A DNA stretch of 64,000 bases from contig CM114273.1 in NCBI GenBank assembly GCA_050084515.1, forward strand, positions 15,872,001-15,936,000, written 5' to 3'. Numbering within the stretch: the stretch's first letter is position 1; every line of letters starts with the position of its first letter. Below are positions 44,488-57,979 of the stretch, piece after piece. The notes under the pieces are model-generated. The model ran no database searches, was not told the origin of the DNA, and was given only the letters and a program-made list of their open reading frames with translations. Made by a program: the position numbers and the translations under genes. The stretch is from Blasia pusilla. Taxonomy: Eukaryota > Marchantiophyta > Marchantiopsida > Blasiales.

Positions 44488-44799
44488 TGTGGAAAACTGC
44501 TAAAGAAGCATAATTGGTGGGAAACGGCTCTCACACTCACACACCACCATGGAGAACAAAATTTGCAATGAGAGAATGAGAAGAGGCTAGTCCCCTTCTC
44601 AATTATATAGGATATGTACAAGCAACCCAAACCCTAACCTTAACCATAGTCTCGAGTTAGACTAATTGTGATTAACTAACCCTAGTTAAGATAATCGCGC
44701 TTAACTGACTAACCAAGATTAAACTTCCCTACTTTGTGTGAGTACTAAATGTAGCAGTTCAGGTGTTTTATGAGTTTGATTGTAACTCAATCTTCAATA
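44488..44799 (-). repeat. Solo LTR of the copia C1 family with 5-bp target duplication
   Basis: 312 bp, TGTGGAAAAC...CTTCAATA in plus orientation, flanked by GTCAT on both sides (44483-44487 and 44800-44804). It is closely similar to both LTRs of C1. No internal sequence remains, so it arose by LTR-LTR recombination after insertion. Confidence 0.93.
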
Positions 44800-44804
44800 G
44801 TCAT

Positions 44805-46835
44805 GATGTATGAGATACCATAAGACTAATCACAAAATATGAAGGTTGAATTGACAACCATAAGATGGCAAACAAAGTAAGTCAAGATAAGCATAAGCCT
44901 TCAAACACAAAAAAATTGTAAGGTAAGAATCTAAGCTGAGTTTGGAGGGAGTCAAGATGTTTGAACTACATAACTGTTTAAGAAGCACCTTGAGAGATTA
45001 GTCAATGTACTTTTATTTGGGTGAGCAATTGGTGGAGAGTAGTCAAGGCTCAAGGTACGAAGCTTCCTATGGATAATCAACATCGGATAGTGCTTTGTGG
45101 CTTCATTGACTCAATTAACCCCTATGACTTTGGAATAGTTGGGTCTTCAAGATCCAAACCAAGTCTTATGCTCATAGATCTCAAGGGTGGGGTCTCTTCA
45201 TGGAGCTAGTGAGGAGGAGTAGAGATCAAAGCTTACAATTGTTATGCTCTTACCTTAAATTTCATTTGTCTCGTATATAACCTATTCATCTTGACTCATG
45301 TCTTGGGCATTTCAAAGTTTATCTTGCCATAATTTGTGTTTTATGACTAGTCTCATGCATGCTACCATAGCCTATCTTCACTACTTCTAACTCACAATCC
45401 ACTCCAACTAGGAACTAACATCAAATATATCCCTTGGTCCATGGAAGTGGTTCTTATCCTTTCACCTAAAACTTTTTTTCAAGGCACATGCCTATCTTGA
45501 ATATTCTCAATCTTATGGCATGGTCCACCATTCTTTTGTCTTAAGATTATTCATCCATTTTGACCCTTTCCTTGGTGGATCACTTCAACAATTTTTATTT
45601 TTATTACTCGCATAGTATTTCTTGACTAGTCTCAAATCTTACAGCTTAATTCAATGACACTTCTTACCATCTCCTTAGTCTCATGACTAAATAGTATATG
45701 TTTTGCCTCCCAAGCCCTCATTTCATTAATTTTTTTGAATTGTAGAAAGAGCTCCCTTCTACCATGGAAAATTTTTAGATTTTGAAAACTGTTCTTGAAT
45801 TTTTTAATCCTTCCAAGAAAATCTATAATTCTGCCAACCAATTTTACAAAAAAAATTTAAGATTTTGAATCCAAAATTGGACTCCTAGGAGCATGATGCG
45901 CTGGGACGACCAATCTTGCAAGGGGAGTATGAGATACCACCTTGACCGATGGACAAAAAAACTGGTTGTTTTGTTCGATAGGATATTGAGAGGAAATCGA
46001 GATCAAGACCAACGCTCCAAGAGGGAGGGAGAGACAGAGGGAAAATCTAGATGGGAAATCCGTTAGCAGTTGGGTGAGTTTGCACTCATGGTACAAATTA
46101 AGCCCCAAAGCTTCAAGGCTTTGGGTACTTCCAAGCAGCATAGTATGTGGCAAGTTGGAGGAATTAGAACTAAGCAACGTATGGGTGGATCTGGAACCTC
46201 CTAGTCTAGGGTCGGCATAGGTAGAAGAATCCGAGAGGAATACTTAGAGAGCTCGATACTCGCTAATCCGCAAGCTATGTATTTAGTGGGATTTATGAAC
46301 ATTTTTCTATACCGTGAAATCTTGGAATATCACTGAAATCTAACTTGTCAATAAATTATTTCAGTATTGATAACTTGTACAATCACTATGGGTGAGAGTA
46401 CATGTTGATTAATCGGAGTCTATCGAGGACGTTGTCTGATGGATTGATCAATGCAACGGTAATTGCATCGAAGTGTATCTGGTATTATAAGTTGGAGTGT
46501 GTGAACTCTTGCATAAATGGATGGTCGCGAAATGAAGTATGCAATTAAGTGAGCCCTTAGTTGGTTGCAACAATGGGTGATATTAATCGAATGGTGATGT
46601 ATAATAAAGTCACCCACTACGTAAATTCCTCTCTCATTAAGTGTTAAAGAGAGTTTTATTAGTACTAATTAAATTAGCTTAGGGAAATGAAATTCCCATG
46701 TTTAAACCTCTTTAGGATGGCTCATTTGTGCGGGCCTAACTTTAGGAAAAAAGATAATAAATAAGAGATGGGAGTATAAAAGTAAAGTAGTGAGGTTGGT
46801 ATATTAATGAAAGAAAAATAAAAGTAGTCTTGGTT
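44805..46835. other. Spacer, no gene recognised
   Basis: Contains short frames at 45021-45209, 45632-45841 and 45857-46177 without recognisable domains. No clear repeats. I see nothing else to support. Confidence 0.5.
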
Positions 46836-46839
46836 GATG

Positions 46840-47885
46840 GCTAGGGTAGTTGGGGTAGCTTGGAGGATATGAAATGAGTTGATGAGGATATTTTGGAGGA
46901 GATCACATGTAATCTACCTCTATCAAAAGGGGATTGGCTAAGCCTTGAGAGGAAGCCATATGGCACAAGATAAGATTAGCCTTATTTTGTACTCTTGTGG
47001 ATCCTTTGAGAGTATATAAAGAAGAGGGACCTTCAAGCGTTCATCACCTTCTATTTCATTTCTTGACTTCTCGTGTCACTCTTGAGTGGATGGCATTGGG
47101 TTTGCATGCTCTTCCAATGAGAGTGGATTATCCCTTTTGGGAGAGTTACTTGACCATGATCTATTCTTCGAAAGGTTTCTAGATTGTGGTATATGTGCAG
47201 ATGAGACACTTGTCATCTTAGGGGAGTTTAGTCATATTAGACATAGTGAATGGTTTTGGCTTGTTATTTTCCCAATGAGAGTGGATTACCCCTCTTGGGA
47301 GAGCAACCCCGCCAAACCCCATTCCTGAGGAAAGTAAAGGATGTTCGTTAAGTATGGATAGGGGTGGAGCACGAGTTGTACTTGATTTTCCTTTCCTTAA
47401 CCCGTACCACGTGAAGGTTCTCTTCGTAGATAGGTACTATTTTACTCATTATGTAGTTTACCACTTTGGGGAGGCATTCATGAACAAAGTTATGCAATCT
47501 CTAATTTTGGTGATTCTTCCTATTGTCACGTATGGGAAGACATGGGATTGGATATTGTATGTTCTTATATAGGGATCCATGGATGTTAACACACTTGCTC
47601 TCGTAGGATTTAACACTAGCTGTGTCATTCTTCTTATTTGCAAGCGTAAAGTAGTTTACAAGGACTTCATAGTTAGGAATTTTGGGGTTCGATGTTATGA
47701 AGAGGTGATCGTATCAACACTACCATTCGTGATTCCTATCGCAAGAGAATGGAGGATTTATATAATAATTATATACTGAGATAGGATAACTTCTTATAGA
47801 GTTCACCTTGCATTACCCACGTCTTCCGTAGCTAGAAGGTTTGCTTTTACTCAAAGAAAAGCTCTCGATACGACACCGATGGAAG
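46840..47885 (+). repeat. LTR-like block, family L (plus copy)
   Basis: Clearly similar to the reverse complement of 55345-56275 over most of its length. Shared landmarks are GGAGGATATGAAATGAGTTG, GAGTATATAAAGAAGAGGGA (a TATA-like box near 47012), CCAATGAGAGTGGATTATCCC and TAGAAGGTTTGCTTTTACTC. The minus copy is followed by gag, which suggests this is the LTR of that element. No coding sequence follows here, so this is a solo LTR or remnant. The left border is uncertain. Confidence 0.7.
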
Positions 47886-47889
47886 GAGA

Positions 47890-50800
47890 AGCAGTGAGCC
47901 AATTGAAGCATTGACGAGTAGGACTTGCTGGACCTCTTGTAGAAGCGGCCAAAGGACCTCTAAATGATAAGATTTCACGCGGAAAAGAAAGACATGCGAA
48001 AGATTAGCACAATATAGATAAACGATTCTAATTCTTCAGTGACTACATTCCATATTGGAGCACGAGCATGCAAAGCATTTCTACAAAGAAAGGAAGCAAA
48101 CACGGATTATAGACGAGGGATTATTTCGAATCTACTACATCTATGCTTGACTTTCCAGGATAGAACATTCTCGATTGAATTACCTGGGGTTCCATGTAGA
48201 CGGAAATAATTTTAGATTGTGAAAAGGCTCTGCTTAAAACATTCATAAAAACTCCCTAGATCTGTATTGATCTTCCCAGGGAGATAGTGCTTCAATGGCG
48301 ATGATTGTTGCAAATGCCTCAATTACGATGAAAGCTACTAAAAACATGTCGTGGAGCTCAACGCATGCATGACATAGTTGATCGACTTGTCAGACACAAG
48401 TTTACAACTTCATCGCTTGACTCAATAATAGCTGAAAGGCCAGCTTCGAATTCTCCTTCCAATCGCATGAAAACTAAAATCGCCCGTAACGACCTGAAGG
48501 AGAATTACAATTTCCTTGCCACACCCTCCTCCGCAAGTAGTTGTTACACTTTTGCCTGCAATTCCAGCATTTCCAATTGCTCCACCGTGAGAATAGCAGT
48601 AGTCGAATCAGCTCCGCCTCTCCCTTCTTTGCTACTACATTTATCTACTCTCAAAAGGTTTGAAGGCTAAGAGTTGTATGCCTCTAACAAGAGGTTATTT
48701 ATCACAAGCACATATCCCTACACCAAGCGAGGATTGCCCCTCCTTGGACGCACAAAATCAAATCAGACATACAATCAATATCTATGATTATGATCCACAT
48801 AGATAGATAATATAAAGAAGAAGAAAAAAATGAGTTGTAGATAGAACCCGTAACTATCTCAAAAATACTATTCATCATAGGGTCATCCACTACAACGTCT
48901 CATCTGAGATCCAATGCAAGTGAAGCACACCGATGGATCGAGTACATGTTCTTCACTTCTCATCCATCATATGCATAACATCAACAGATCGCATAAGTGC
49001 ATATCATTGAAATTCTATCTCGACAACGGAAACCACTCAATGTAGCGATTTTTTTCAAAGTTCAAACCGCTGAAATAGTGGGACCAAAGGAGTCACAACC
49101 TGACGTGACGACATCACCACCGTCCGCAATGTCCGTCTGTCTTGAGACAGGAGTCTCTTACGTGCCTACTAGACCTGCCTAAGATTCCATGCGGAACTCA
49201 ATGCCTCATGATCGAAAGTTTGAATCAATGGTTTGGAAGTATGCATCCCGGCGATAGGTCATGCGCTGCTAGCTTCAGAACTTGCAAACCCCGAAGTTAT
49301 CTACTCAAACATGTGCCACGGACTATCAAACGGGAACTATACAATGACGTGGTAGTTAATATAGGTATGATTTAATAAATTTGAGCATTATCAATCTACC
49401 ATTATTAGCAAATTATAATCCCATCTATATTATAATATGAGGAAAGGAGTTATCTTTTAGTACTTCTATTCTCAAACCTGTGAAGTTAATCTTAATAAGT
49501 CTATAGATTATAGATTTTAGTTCCAATATCATCCACAATTAGAGGATATAGGAGTAGAGTTTGGAGATGTTGAAGCCACTAGCAAATGTGATGGAACTAG
49601 GAAAGTAATAATTACATGGGCCTAGGATCTTATTCAATGGTGTTATAAAGTAGAAAACACGGAAGGTATGTACTCATGTTAGAAAACACATAAGGTATGT
49701 ACTCATAGGCACTCTCACTTGTTTGTATTATAATACAATAAGGGGGGTTATTTTTTAGTATTTCTACTCCCAAAGAAGTGAATTCTTTTTATTAAAAGAC
49801 CCTTTGAAAAAATAAGATCATACTTCTTAAGATTAGAGTGAATTTTGTACATGCATGGATGTTTTTTAATATAAGATTCTCTGAGCATCCACACAAATTT
49901 CTACTAATATTGGAACTTTGAAATTGGCCAATATCTCATGGTTAGAGAATACACGAGTAGAGTTTAGAGACACGTAGCCACCAAAAGATCAATCAGAGTT
50001 GTGATAAGAGTATTTAGATGGAGCTAATAGGATCTCATTTAATTAAGCCGTATAGTGGAAAACATGGAAGGTATGTACTTGTACATGTGCCAGTTTATCG
50101 CATAGGTGCTCTCACTAGTTTTCTTAGAAAGATGGATGGACAACCCCATCATGAATAATAAGAAAAATTTTACATGAAAACAAATTTCCAACCAAAAAAG
50201 TGAGTAACCTTTATTACTAATGGGCAAAAACTAACTAATGGAAAGTCTAGGAGAAAGTGAGTGGCCTTGGAATAGCAAACAAACTACTATCCATGAATTT
50301 TGATTTTCAAAATCATAACTAAGAAGATATGGTTTGAAAGGTTGATATGAACTTGCAACAACTATTACCAAGGACAATCCCTTGAATCCATCATAATGAG
50401 AAATCCTCTTTTGAATGCATTTATTTTTTCTTGAAACAAGTAATTATGATAATTTCAAGGTAGTTGGCGTGTGAATATATATGGCCACTCAATATGAAAT
50501 ACATTATTTTCACCATCCATACACACGTAAACATAAGATATCATACTCCACCAACCATGATATCTAAAAAAATACATTCCAAAATATCTCGAATAAAATC
50601 ATGGATCAAAGCTACATACTCTTTCTCTCTCTCTCTAAGTTGTGTAGTTGAGGCATTTTTGGGTATGATGTCAGCTTCCTCACGAACGACGAGAGTTAAC
50701 GTTGGTGTGAGATCAAAACTTGGAATGAAACCCTTGGAGCAATGGATTCCCGTCGTTATCCTAAAGAGTTGATGGGGAAAACTTAGACCCAAAGAAGACC

Positions 50801-51395
50801 CATAAAGCATGCCAAATCTTGGACCAAAAAGGTTCAAGAGGTTGTGCAATCAACCAAGCAAGGCCTCAACTATGGGAGCAAGATGAGAAAGAAATTTTGG
50901 ATACTATAACCAAAGTAGTGGGCAAATGCTCAGAGCTGAACAACATGAAGGCATGAAAATGTCTGACTTCTCTCTTGATGGTATATCTTGAGAAGGTAAA
51001 ACTGAAGAACTATTTGCGGGGAACCCCTTGCTTGGGAACCCGGCTCAAGTTCAAGTTTAGGACTGGGGAAATCCCCTTGAACCATAAGAAAAGCAAGATG
51101 GGAACACAACTAAACTCTTGCGCCTTGTGTGACAATGGGGTTGAAACTTCTAGTCAATACTTGGTCTCTTGCACAAAATTCACAACACACAAAGCAAGAG
51201 CTTTGTGTATCGTGAATTTTGAGCAAAAGAAAAAATGTTGATATTAATACCAACATTTTTTCAACACATTCAGTAATCTCGATTTATTTCCTGAAGTTGC
51301 TTCACTGGTAAGTCATATCTATTGGGGATCCCAATCAGGTAAAGTAGATGACATGGTGAAGAGTTTCTTGGTTGAACTCGGAGGCTCTGCACAAA
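47890..51395. other. Spacer with degenerate tandem duplication, no gene recognised
   Basis: Short frames only (for example plus 48365-48670, minus 50849-50541) without recognisable domains. The repeat at 49425-50120 is listed separately. Confidence 0.5.
49425..50120. repeat. Degenerate direct duplication, two units of about 300-390 bp
   Basis: Unit 1 begins TATATTATAATATGAGGAAAGGAGTTATC and ends ...ACTCATAGGCACTCTCACTTG (to about 49725). Unit 2 begins GTATTATAATACAATAAGGGGGGTT and ends CATAGGTGCTCTCACTAG (to about 50118). Shared inner blocks are GAGTAGAGTTTGGAGA/GAGTAGAGTTTAGAGA and GGAAGGTATGTACT. Unit 1 also has an inner duplication of about 30 bp near 49650-49705. Confidence 0.6.
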
Positions 51396-51556
51396 CACAT
51401 TGGTTGATCAGCGCTCACACTATATGAGAGTGTCTCTCTCCTCTCATAGTACCTTCTTCACTTGTTCCTCTCTCTACACTCTTTCCAATCTCAAGCACCG
51501 TCCAACCAAGGTGCGGGGTCTATGGTCGCAAGACCCCAACATGCGGTACTTAAGAA

Positions 51557-51679
<123 letters not shown>

Positions 51680-52519
51680 ACCAACCAAACCCACTATCCC
51701 AATGAGAGTCTTCAATTACTAATAAGGTAAGGTAATAAGGCAATGAGAATCATGGTTGCATTGTTACATGGAAGGAGGTTCAACAAAGAGAGAATGAGCT
51801 CCCGAACTTATTCTCCTTGGATATACCTCCTTCCTCTCTACAAGCTCCCTCCGTAATGGAATTTCCATAAGTAGAAATTTCATTCCAATTATGTAATTCC
51901 ATTACCTAAGAGGAAACCTTACTCTCTCCGTACGTAATTTCCATAAGTGGAAACTTAACTCTTCCCAAAATAGAGAACCTAATCATAATGGTAACTTTCT
52001 AATAAAACTCCAATTGAGCCCAAAACAAAGAATAATATGCGCAACTAGGTTATTCTAGTCCTCAACTAGTTATCCAATTATGCCTTTAGTAAGTGGTAAG
52101 ATCTTTCTAAGCTCAAATAACCATCTAACCCTACCTACCATAAGATACCTCACTATGATGCTAAGAGTAAAAGGGTGGGGTGCTCATGTAGCTCCATTGT
52201 GAATCTTCTTCTTGTAATTCATATCACTAATAGAAGTTTAGATCTATGACTTTCTACCCTATGTATATCTAACACATAATTTTCCCCATGGAAGCCTAGC
52301 AATATATGGTAAAGACATGTCATATTTCTATTCTTTACTACAACTAGTGCCTTATGATTTAGGTTGTTATATTAGGGATGTCATTATTCATCGCTCAAGT
52401 GCTCTAGGCAGTAGCTAGGAGAAGGTCTTTAGGATCTTTTTCCGGATCAGTGAATGAATGACTTGTAATGTGTTTTTCAGCCTTTTGACCTTTTGGGTCC
52501 CATGGGTTTGATCTATTTA

Positions 52520-53745
52520 CCATTTACCATATGCCATTCTCTAAAAAATTCATCATATACTACCATGGTGATTACACCTCTAACAAATCTACACAACATA
52601 TGACATAATCCTATAGATACTAATGCCAAGCTTTGGTTAATTGTCTTATCAGTGTTAAGAAGATGACATGGCAAGAATTACAAACATGGACCTTCCAAAT
52701 CGCACATTACTTTCCTCTAAAAATAAAACACTAGATCATAATACCTTAAGCACTCAAAAAATATTGCACCTTGTCATAACATCAAACCTCATCAATGTTA
52801 TATGTTACAAGTGGACATAATCTCCTGGATGAAATCTTGAAATTTTTGGTCAATAACCTAAATAGCTGCATAGTTCAATGTGTCCTAAAGATGTGCAATA
52901 GCCAAAGTTCTCGAATGTCATAGGCATGACTCTTTTAAATTTCTTGGTCCACTCAAACCATGCTTGCACTAATACATGAAGATCATTAAATCTTAACACC
53001 TCCGTAGCTCACAACAAATCATTCAAGATAAGTGACGCTTACCTCTACAGAGTAGAGAATAAGGTGAAAGGAACGCCAAGGATGGATGCATACTAAGCCT
53101 ATATCTCATTTCCAACCACAAATATTGTTGGTCTAAATTCTCAAGTGACCTCTTTACAAACCATACTTGTGCAAAACCCTCTCCGTTGTTTGGCTAACTC
53201 ACTTTGTTAGCCTATCCACCTTAGGATGCGTCTCTTAATGTGGTGCAATGGCCTCATCATGTAATTAAGGCCTCAAATTGCCCATGAGACTCAAAGCCTT
53301 GATCCATCAACACCTATATTGGTGCGCCATATTAACTCCACTCTAAATTTAAGAATGTATAAACTACTCCCTCACTTGCTTTGTTTGGAATTACAACCAA
53401 TCCATCCATTTCAAGAAATGCTCGACCAACATTGACATATATCAACTTTAATGCTTTGTCAATCGTGAAGGCCTTACAAATCTAAACTCCATTGATAGGC
53501 TAAACCCATGATTGGTAGTAGATACAATTATAGAGTTGAAGCATTGAAATACTTAGACTCCATCACACGCCACGTACATGATAGAAAATAAAATGGATGT
53601 ATGTTTGTATGCATTCCTTGCCACTAATATTGTACCTAAAGAAAGCTAGATATATGTCAAATTCATTCCAAAATGCCCCAACTTCTCATGGGCATGTTGC
53701 ACTAATTGTGCTCTCTCCAAAGGATGAGCACAATTGGTGCATATA
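52520..53745 (-). pseudogene. Ty3 integrase and PHD finger remnant (E5)
   Basis: Nucleotide-level match to E3 integrase. Examples are CCCCAACTTCTCATGGGCATGTTGCAC near 53680 (E3 has CCCAACTCCTCATGGGCATGTCGCAC near 9950) and CAAAGTTCTCGAATGTCATAGGCATGACTC near 52910 (E3 has TAAGTTCTCAAAGGCCATAGGCATAACTC near 9176). The PHD position (52690-52520) still shows 'VRGVITMVVYDE' and 'EWHM', but most Cys are lost. Fully inactive. Confidence 0.65.
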
Positions 53746-54102
53746 TTGTAGAGTAGGGATCAACATAAGGAAGAGAAGGAGATTAAATAAAGAAAGAAAC
53801 AAGGAAAGAAGGCCAATTTAGGAGGGATAGACATATATTCTCCAATGGAAGGAGAAGGAAAACCAGATCAAGGGTATCGAGGTCCAATGGAGAGTAGGGG
53901 ATACATTCTCCAGTGGAAGGAAGCAAGGATATTATATTCGGTGGTAACATAGTATGATAGAGTTTGGTGTACGCTATTAGGAAATTTCTATACGCACAAG
54001 CATCGCTGTCATCGAATATACACAAAAACACGCACAATCCCATGCTAACTCCTGACATCCAAACAGTAAGACGAGAAGTACCAAAATATTTCCAATTAAA
54101 TC

Positions 54103-54265
<163 letters not shown>

Positions 54266-54422
54266 CATTCCACCTCTATCAAAGTTCGTACTCAACGATA
54301 TACTAGTGTGCGTTGAATGAATCTTTCCATCTTTGAAATTTATAATTCAATTCCTAAGAGGTTCTGAGAACTCCTTACATTCCCGGCGTTGATGCTCAAT
54401 ACTATCAATTCTATCACATCAT

Positions 54423-55240
54423 ATGTATCTGATGACAAAATTTTCACTTGTTGAAGGAGCACCAACACTAGGATTTCTATCCAGTTTCAGCTTAACCATT
54501 TCTACTCTCAAGTCTCTCAAACCTTTCACCAACTCATCAATGGCTGAATCTTTGAGTTTTGTCGACATCGGATTAGGCAAGGAAGTTGGAACTGATATCT
54601 CTCACTTGAATATTACGGTTCTACCTCTACTTCAACTTTTCTTTGTGAGGATAGCAACAACTTCTTCCACTTTCTTCCAATTTGTGCTTACACATCTTTC
54701 TTCGCTTTTATCCGCCAACATTATGAAAAGCTTGTCTTCCAAATTCTCATCAACTGCCTCAAAGAATAGCTCGGTTTTCCTTAAGTCAAGAGTTGCCCTT
54801 TCGAAAGAAGATAGCTGGAAAAATTGCTTCTCAAACTCAGGAAACAATTCATTATGAGTCATTCCCTTTCTTAGACGTTGCTCTATGCATTCTAAGAAAC
54901 TCCTTTTGGTCATCCAATCCACATCATCATCGAAGAATTCTCCTTTCACCAATTTCTCATATTTCTCCCACGAGGTTGGATTTTCAGCTCTCAATTTTTT
55001 TACTTAACACCATATCACCTTCGGGAAGACCGTTTACCTCCATCTCACAAGCGTACTCAAGAACATAATTAGTGATGTTCCTCCCATAAAATATCCCTAA
55101 CTTCTTTATAATCGCTCAGAAAGCCCTTGTTGATCTTTGCTCTCCCAAATGAACTCCATTTTGTTGGCTTAAGGATATTGTCAAAATTCGGAGAAGATCC
55201 TCATCTCCCTTAGTTACCAATGATTAAGTACTACCAATAG
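54423..55240 (-). pseudogene. Retrotransposon gag-like gene next to family L LTR
   Basis: Minus strand. The 120-codon frame at 54994-54632 has 'TSWEKYEKLVKGEFFDDDVD', 'LFPEFEKQFFQLSSFERATL', 'ELFFEAVDENLEDKLFIMLA' and 'NWKKVEEVVAILTKK', which I recognise as a gag-like capsid segment common in plant retrotransposons. An upstream frame ('RNITNYVLEYACEMEVNGLP', near 55090-55020) and a downstream one ('ELVKGLRDLRVEMVKLKLDR', near 54540-54470) extend it. A frame change at about 54995 and stops make it a pseudogene. It starts about 100 bp after the minus-strand LTR-like block 55345-56275. Confidence 0.65.
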
Positions 55241-55344
55241 AAGTTATCTTCATAAAAATTTAACTTGCAAAACACAATCTACCATCTCAAAGATCTCTCA
55301 GTGGAAGCACCATTTATCGTGTCAAGAGTTTTTTCTTTGAGTAA

Positions 55345-56275
55345 GGGCGGACCTTCTAGCTGCGATTGACGTTGATACAAGGTGAACTCTCTAAGAAACT
55401 CTCCTTTTCAGTACAAAATTATTATATACACTCCATTCTCTCGCGACTGGTATTAAAAGTGGTAGTACCAAGGCGATCACTTCTTGATAACATCTAACCC
55501 CAAAATTCCTAGCTTTGAAGTCCACATAAACTATTTTACACTTGTACACAAGAAAAATGGCACAACTAGTGTTAAATCCTACTCGAGCATACCTATTAAC
55601 ATCTATTGATCGCTATATAAGGACATACAAAGTAAAATCCCATGTCCTTTCGTACATGATAATAGGAAGAATCACCACAATTAGAGATTGCATGACCTGA
55701 TTCATGAATGCCTCCCCAAAGTGATAAACTAGATATCAAGTAAACTAGTGCCTATCTACAAAGAGAACCTTTACATGGTATGGATTGAAGAAAGGAAAAT
55801 TATGTACAACTCGTGCTTCACCCCTATTCATAGTTGATGGAAATCCTAAGGATAATCCACTCTCAGTGGGAAAATAACAAGCCAAAATCATCCACTATCC
55901 CATGTATGACAAAACTTCCCTAAGATGTCGAGTCTCTCCACATAACCATCTCCACACATATTGGACTCTAGAAAACTCTCGAAGAATAGACCATGGTCAA
56001 GTTACTCTCCCAAGAGGGATAATCCATTCTCATTGGAAGAGCAAGTAGGCCCAATGCCATCCACTCAAGAGTGATACAAGAAACTCAAGAAATGAAGTAG
56101 AAGGTGATGACCCTTTGAAGATCCCTCCTCTTTATATATTCACAAGGGATGCACAAGAGCAAAAATCTTATCTTTTACCACATGGCTTCCTCTGAAGGCT
56201 TAGCAAGTAGATTATATGTTGTATCCTCCAAAATATCCCCATCAACTCATTTCATATCCTCCAAACTATCCCACC
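55345..56275 (-). repeat. LTR-like block, family L (minus copy)
   Basis: Reverse-complement match to 46840-47885 with a TATA-like ATATATAAAGAGGAGGG near 56140. It ends just before the gag-like region and is cut at 56275-56280 by element E6. It is most likely the 5' LTR of the gag-carrying element. Confidence 0.7.
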
Positions 56276-56279
56276 ATCA

Positions 56280-57630
56280 TTGATGAGGAGATGGTGCCTC
56301 AATGACATGCGTCTATTTATTTGGGCTTGTTGGCTATAGAGGGCTAGAGTGGTGAGACTTCAAAGACGAGGTCTCATGGAGAGCCTTTAGATCCAGAGGT
56401 TGGTGAGGATGTGATAAGTGACCGAGATATCCATGAGGATGGAGTAGTCTTGGAGTACTTGCATACTGGCAGTGTCGTAAGCACAATAGGTGCTAGAGAG
56501 AAGAGGTCGAATCTTATAGCAACCTAGACGGTTCTAATGGGAGGGGCGGCATGTGTTACGAGTTTGGGAGGATGGTAGAGTACTTGTAGTGCCTCATCCT
56601 TCATAGAGAGCACATTCGGTGCAGCACGCCCACTAGCAGTTGGGTCACTTAGGAGTGAATCAGACGTACAACTTGCTTTAGATATAATATTGGTACGAGG
56701 CATGGAGACTAACGGTCATCATCTTCTTGCTCAATGCATGGTGTGTGATCGAGTCCGGGCATCATTCAATACTCCAACTCCACAGTTGTACCCATTTTCG
56801 ATCCTGGGTTTAGGTTATAGATGGAGTTTAGGATTTTCAGGACCTTTATCTTTGATGGAGCGCCATAGTCATTATGTGTTGGTGATGGTCGAGCACTTCT
56901 CGAAGTGGATAGAGTTGGTTGCATTTCTTGACTAAGCAAACGAGGAAGAAGCGTATGCCTTCTTAAGTAAATGATTCATTATGGCACTCCAACTGAGATA
57001 TTGATAGAACAAGGGACGGAGTCTCGCGGTCAGTTTCATACATTGTGTGATCAGACGTTGATTCACCACCACACTACTTTGCGAGATCATCCTGAGACGG
57101 ATGGACTAACGAAGAGAGTTGTGCAAAGGGTGAATATAGGTTTATGCAAGTATGGCTTATAGAGATGTCACGTAGGAGATTGGGACCTCAAATTTTTGTG
57201 GTTGGCGATGGGATACAGATTTAGCAGACAAACATCCTTAGGGTCTTTCTTACCATATATACTCATTACTTTATCGTTGAGGGCCTAATTAACCAGTAGC
57301 CATTAGTCGAGATGTTTGTGAGGTGTTGAATCTCGATGACCTTGATCTATAGATGCAAGGATGTTCTCAAAGGGCTGAGTTTTTTTTTAGAGTTATGCCC
57401 ATGGTGCTTTAACTTGGCTACTTTGCAACATCAACATACGTTGAGGTATATAACTTAATCATAGAGCATACCATCTTGAGAGTCCAAGAGGTCTCACCAC
57501 ATGGTGTTCTCTTATTCAAGGGACGCGATGGTATGGTTTGGAAGGACCATGTGCGTAAGTATGAGTCATATCACCTTCTTAACATTGAAGGTAAAGTTGA
57601 TTCTAGCTTAGTAATAGTTTGTGCAGGCTT
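56280..57630 (+). pseudogene. Ty3 integrase remnant (E6)
   Basis: Frames at 56690-56935 ('CMVCDRVRASFNTPTPQLYP', 'HYVLVMVEHFSKWIELVAF'), 56971-57162 ('LIEQGTESRGQFHTLCDQTL', 'ETDGLTKRVVQRV') and 57476-57600 ('GVLLFKGRDGMVWKDHVRKY') follow E3 integrase from the zinc domain to the C-terminal domain. The second catalytic Asp (DQG) reads EQG and the Glu of 'AERV' reads Lys, so the active site is lost. Confidence 0.75.
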
Positions 57631-57760
57631 ATGTTGTATGTTGTGTGGTTTTATCCCCGTAGTGCAGCCTCTATGCTATTTTGTGATGGGTGTTTGAGAA
57701 GATGGCACATGGCATGTCTAATGCCCCCTTTCACTAAGGTTCCTCGGAGGAGATAATTAT
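57631..57760 (+). pseudogene. PHD finger (E6)
   Basis: 'GLCCMLCG' is followed, after a one-base frame change, by 'CDGC', 'RRWHMACL', 'PPFTKVP' and 'LCP'. Six of the eight expected zinc ligands can be traced. Same position as in E2 and E3, directly after the integrase C-terminal domain. Confidence 0.65.
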
Positions 57761-57979
57761 GTCCTAGAAGTACATAACGTAGATATTAGGTAGTTATAGG
57801 TTCAGACTTGTTTATGACAAAGATGACAAGAAGATGACTTACGATGGAGTTATATGAGCATCCAAAATTTTTGTTCTCAATCTCCTAAAGATGTGTGTTA
57901 TGGTAGGTAGAGATACATAGCTATATGGAGTTACAAGGACCTAACCACTAGCTTTAGGGACGATTGGAGATATTTTTTG

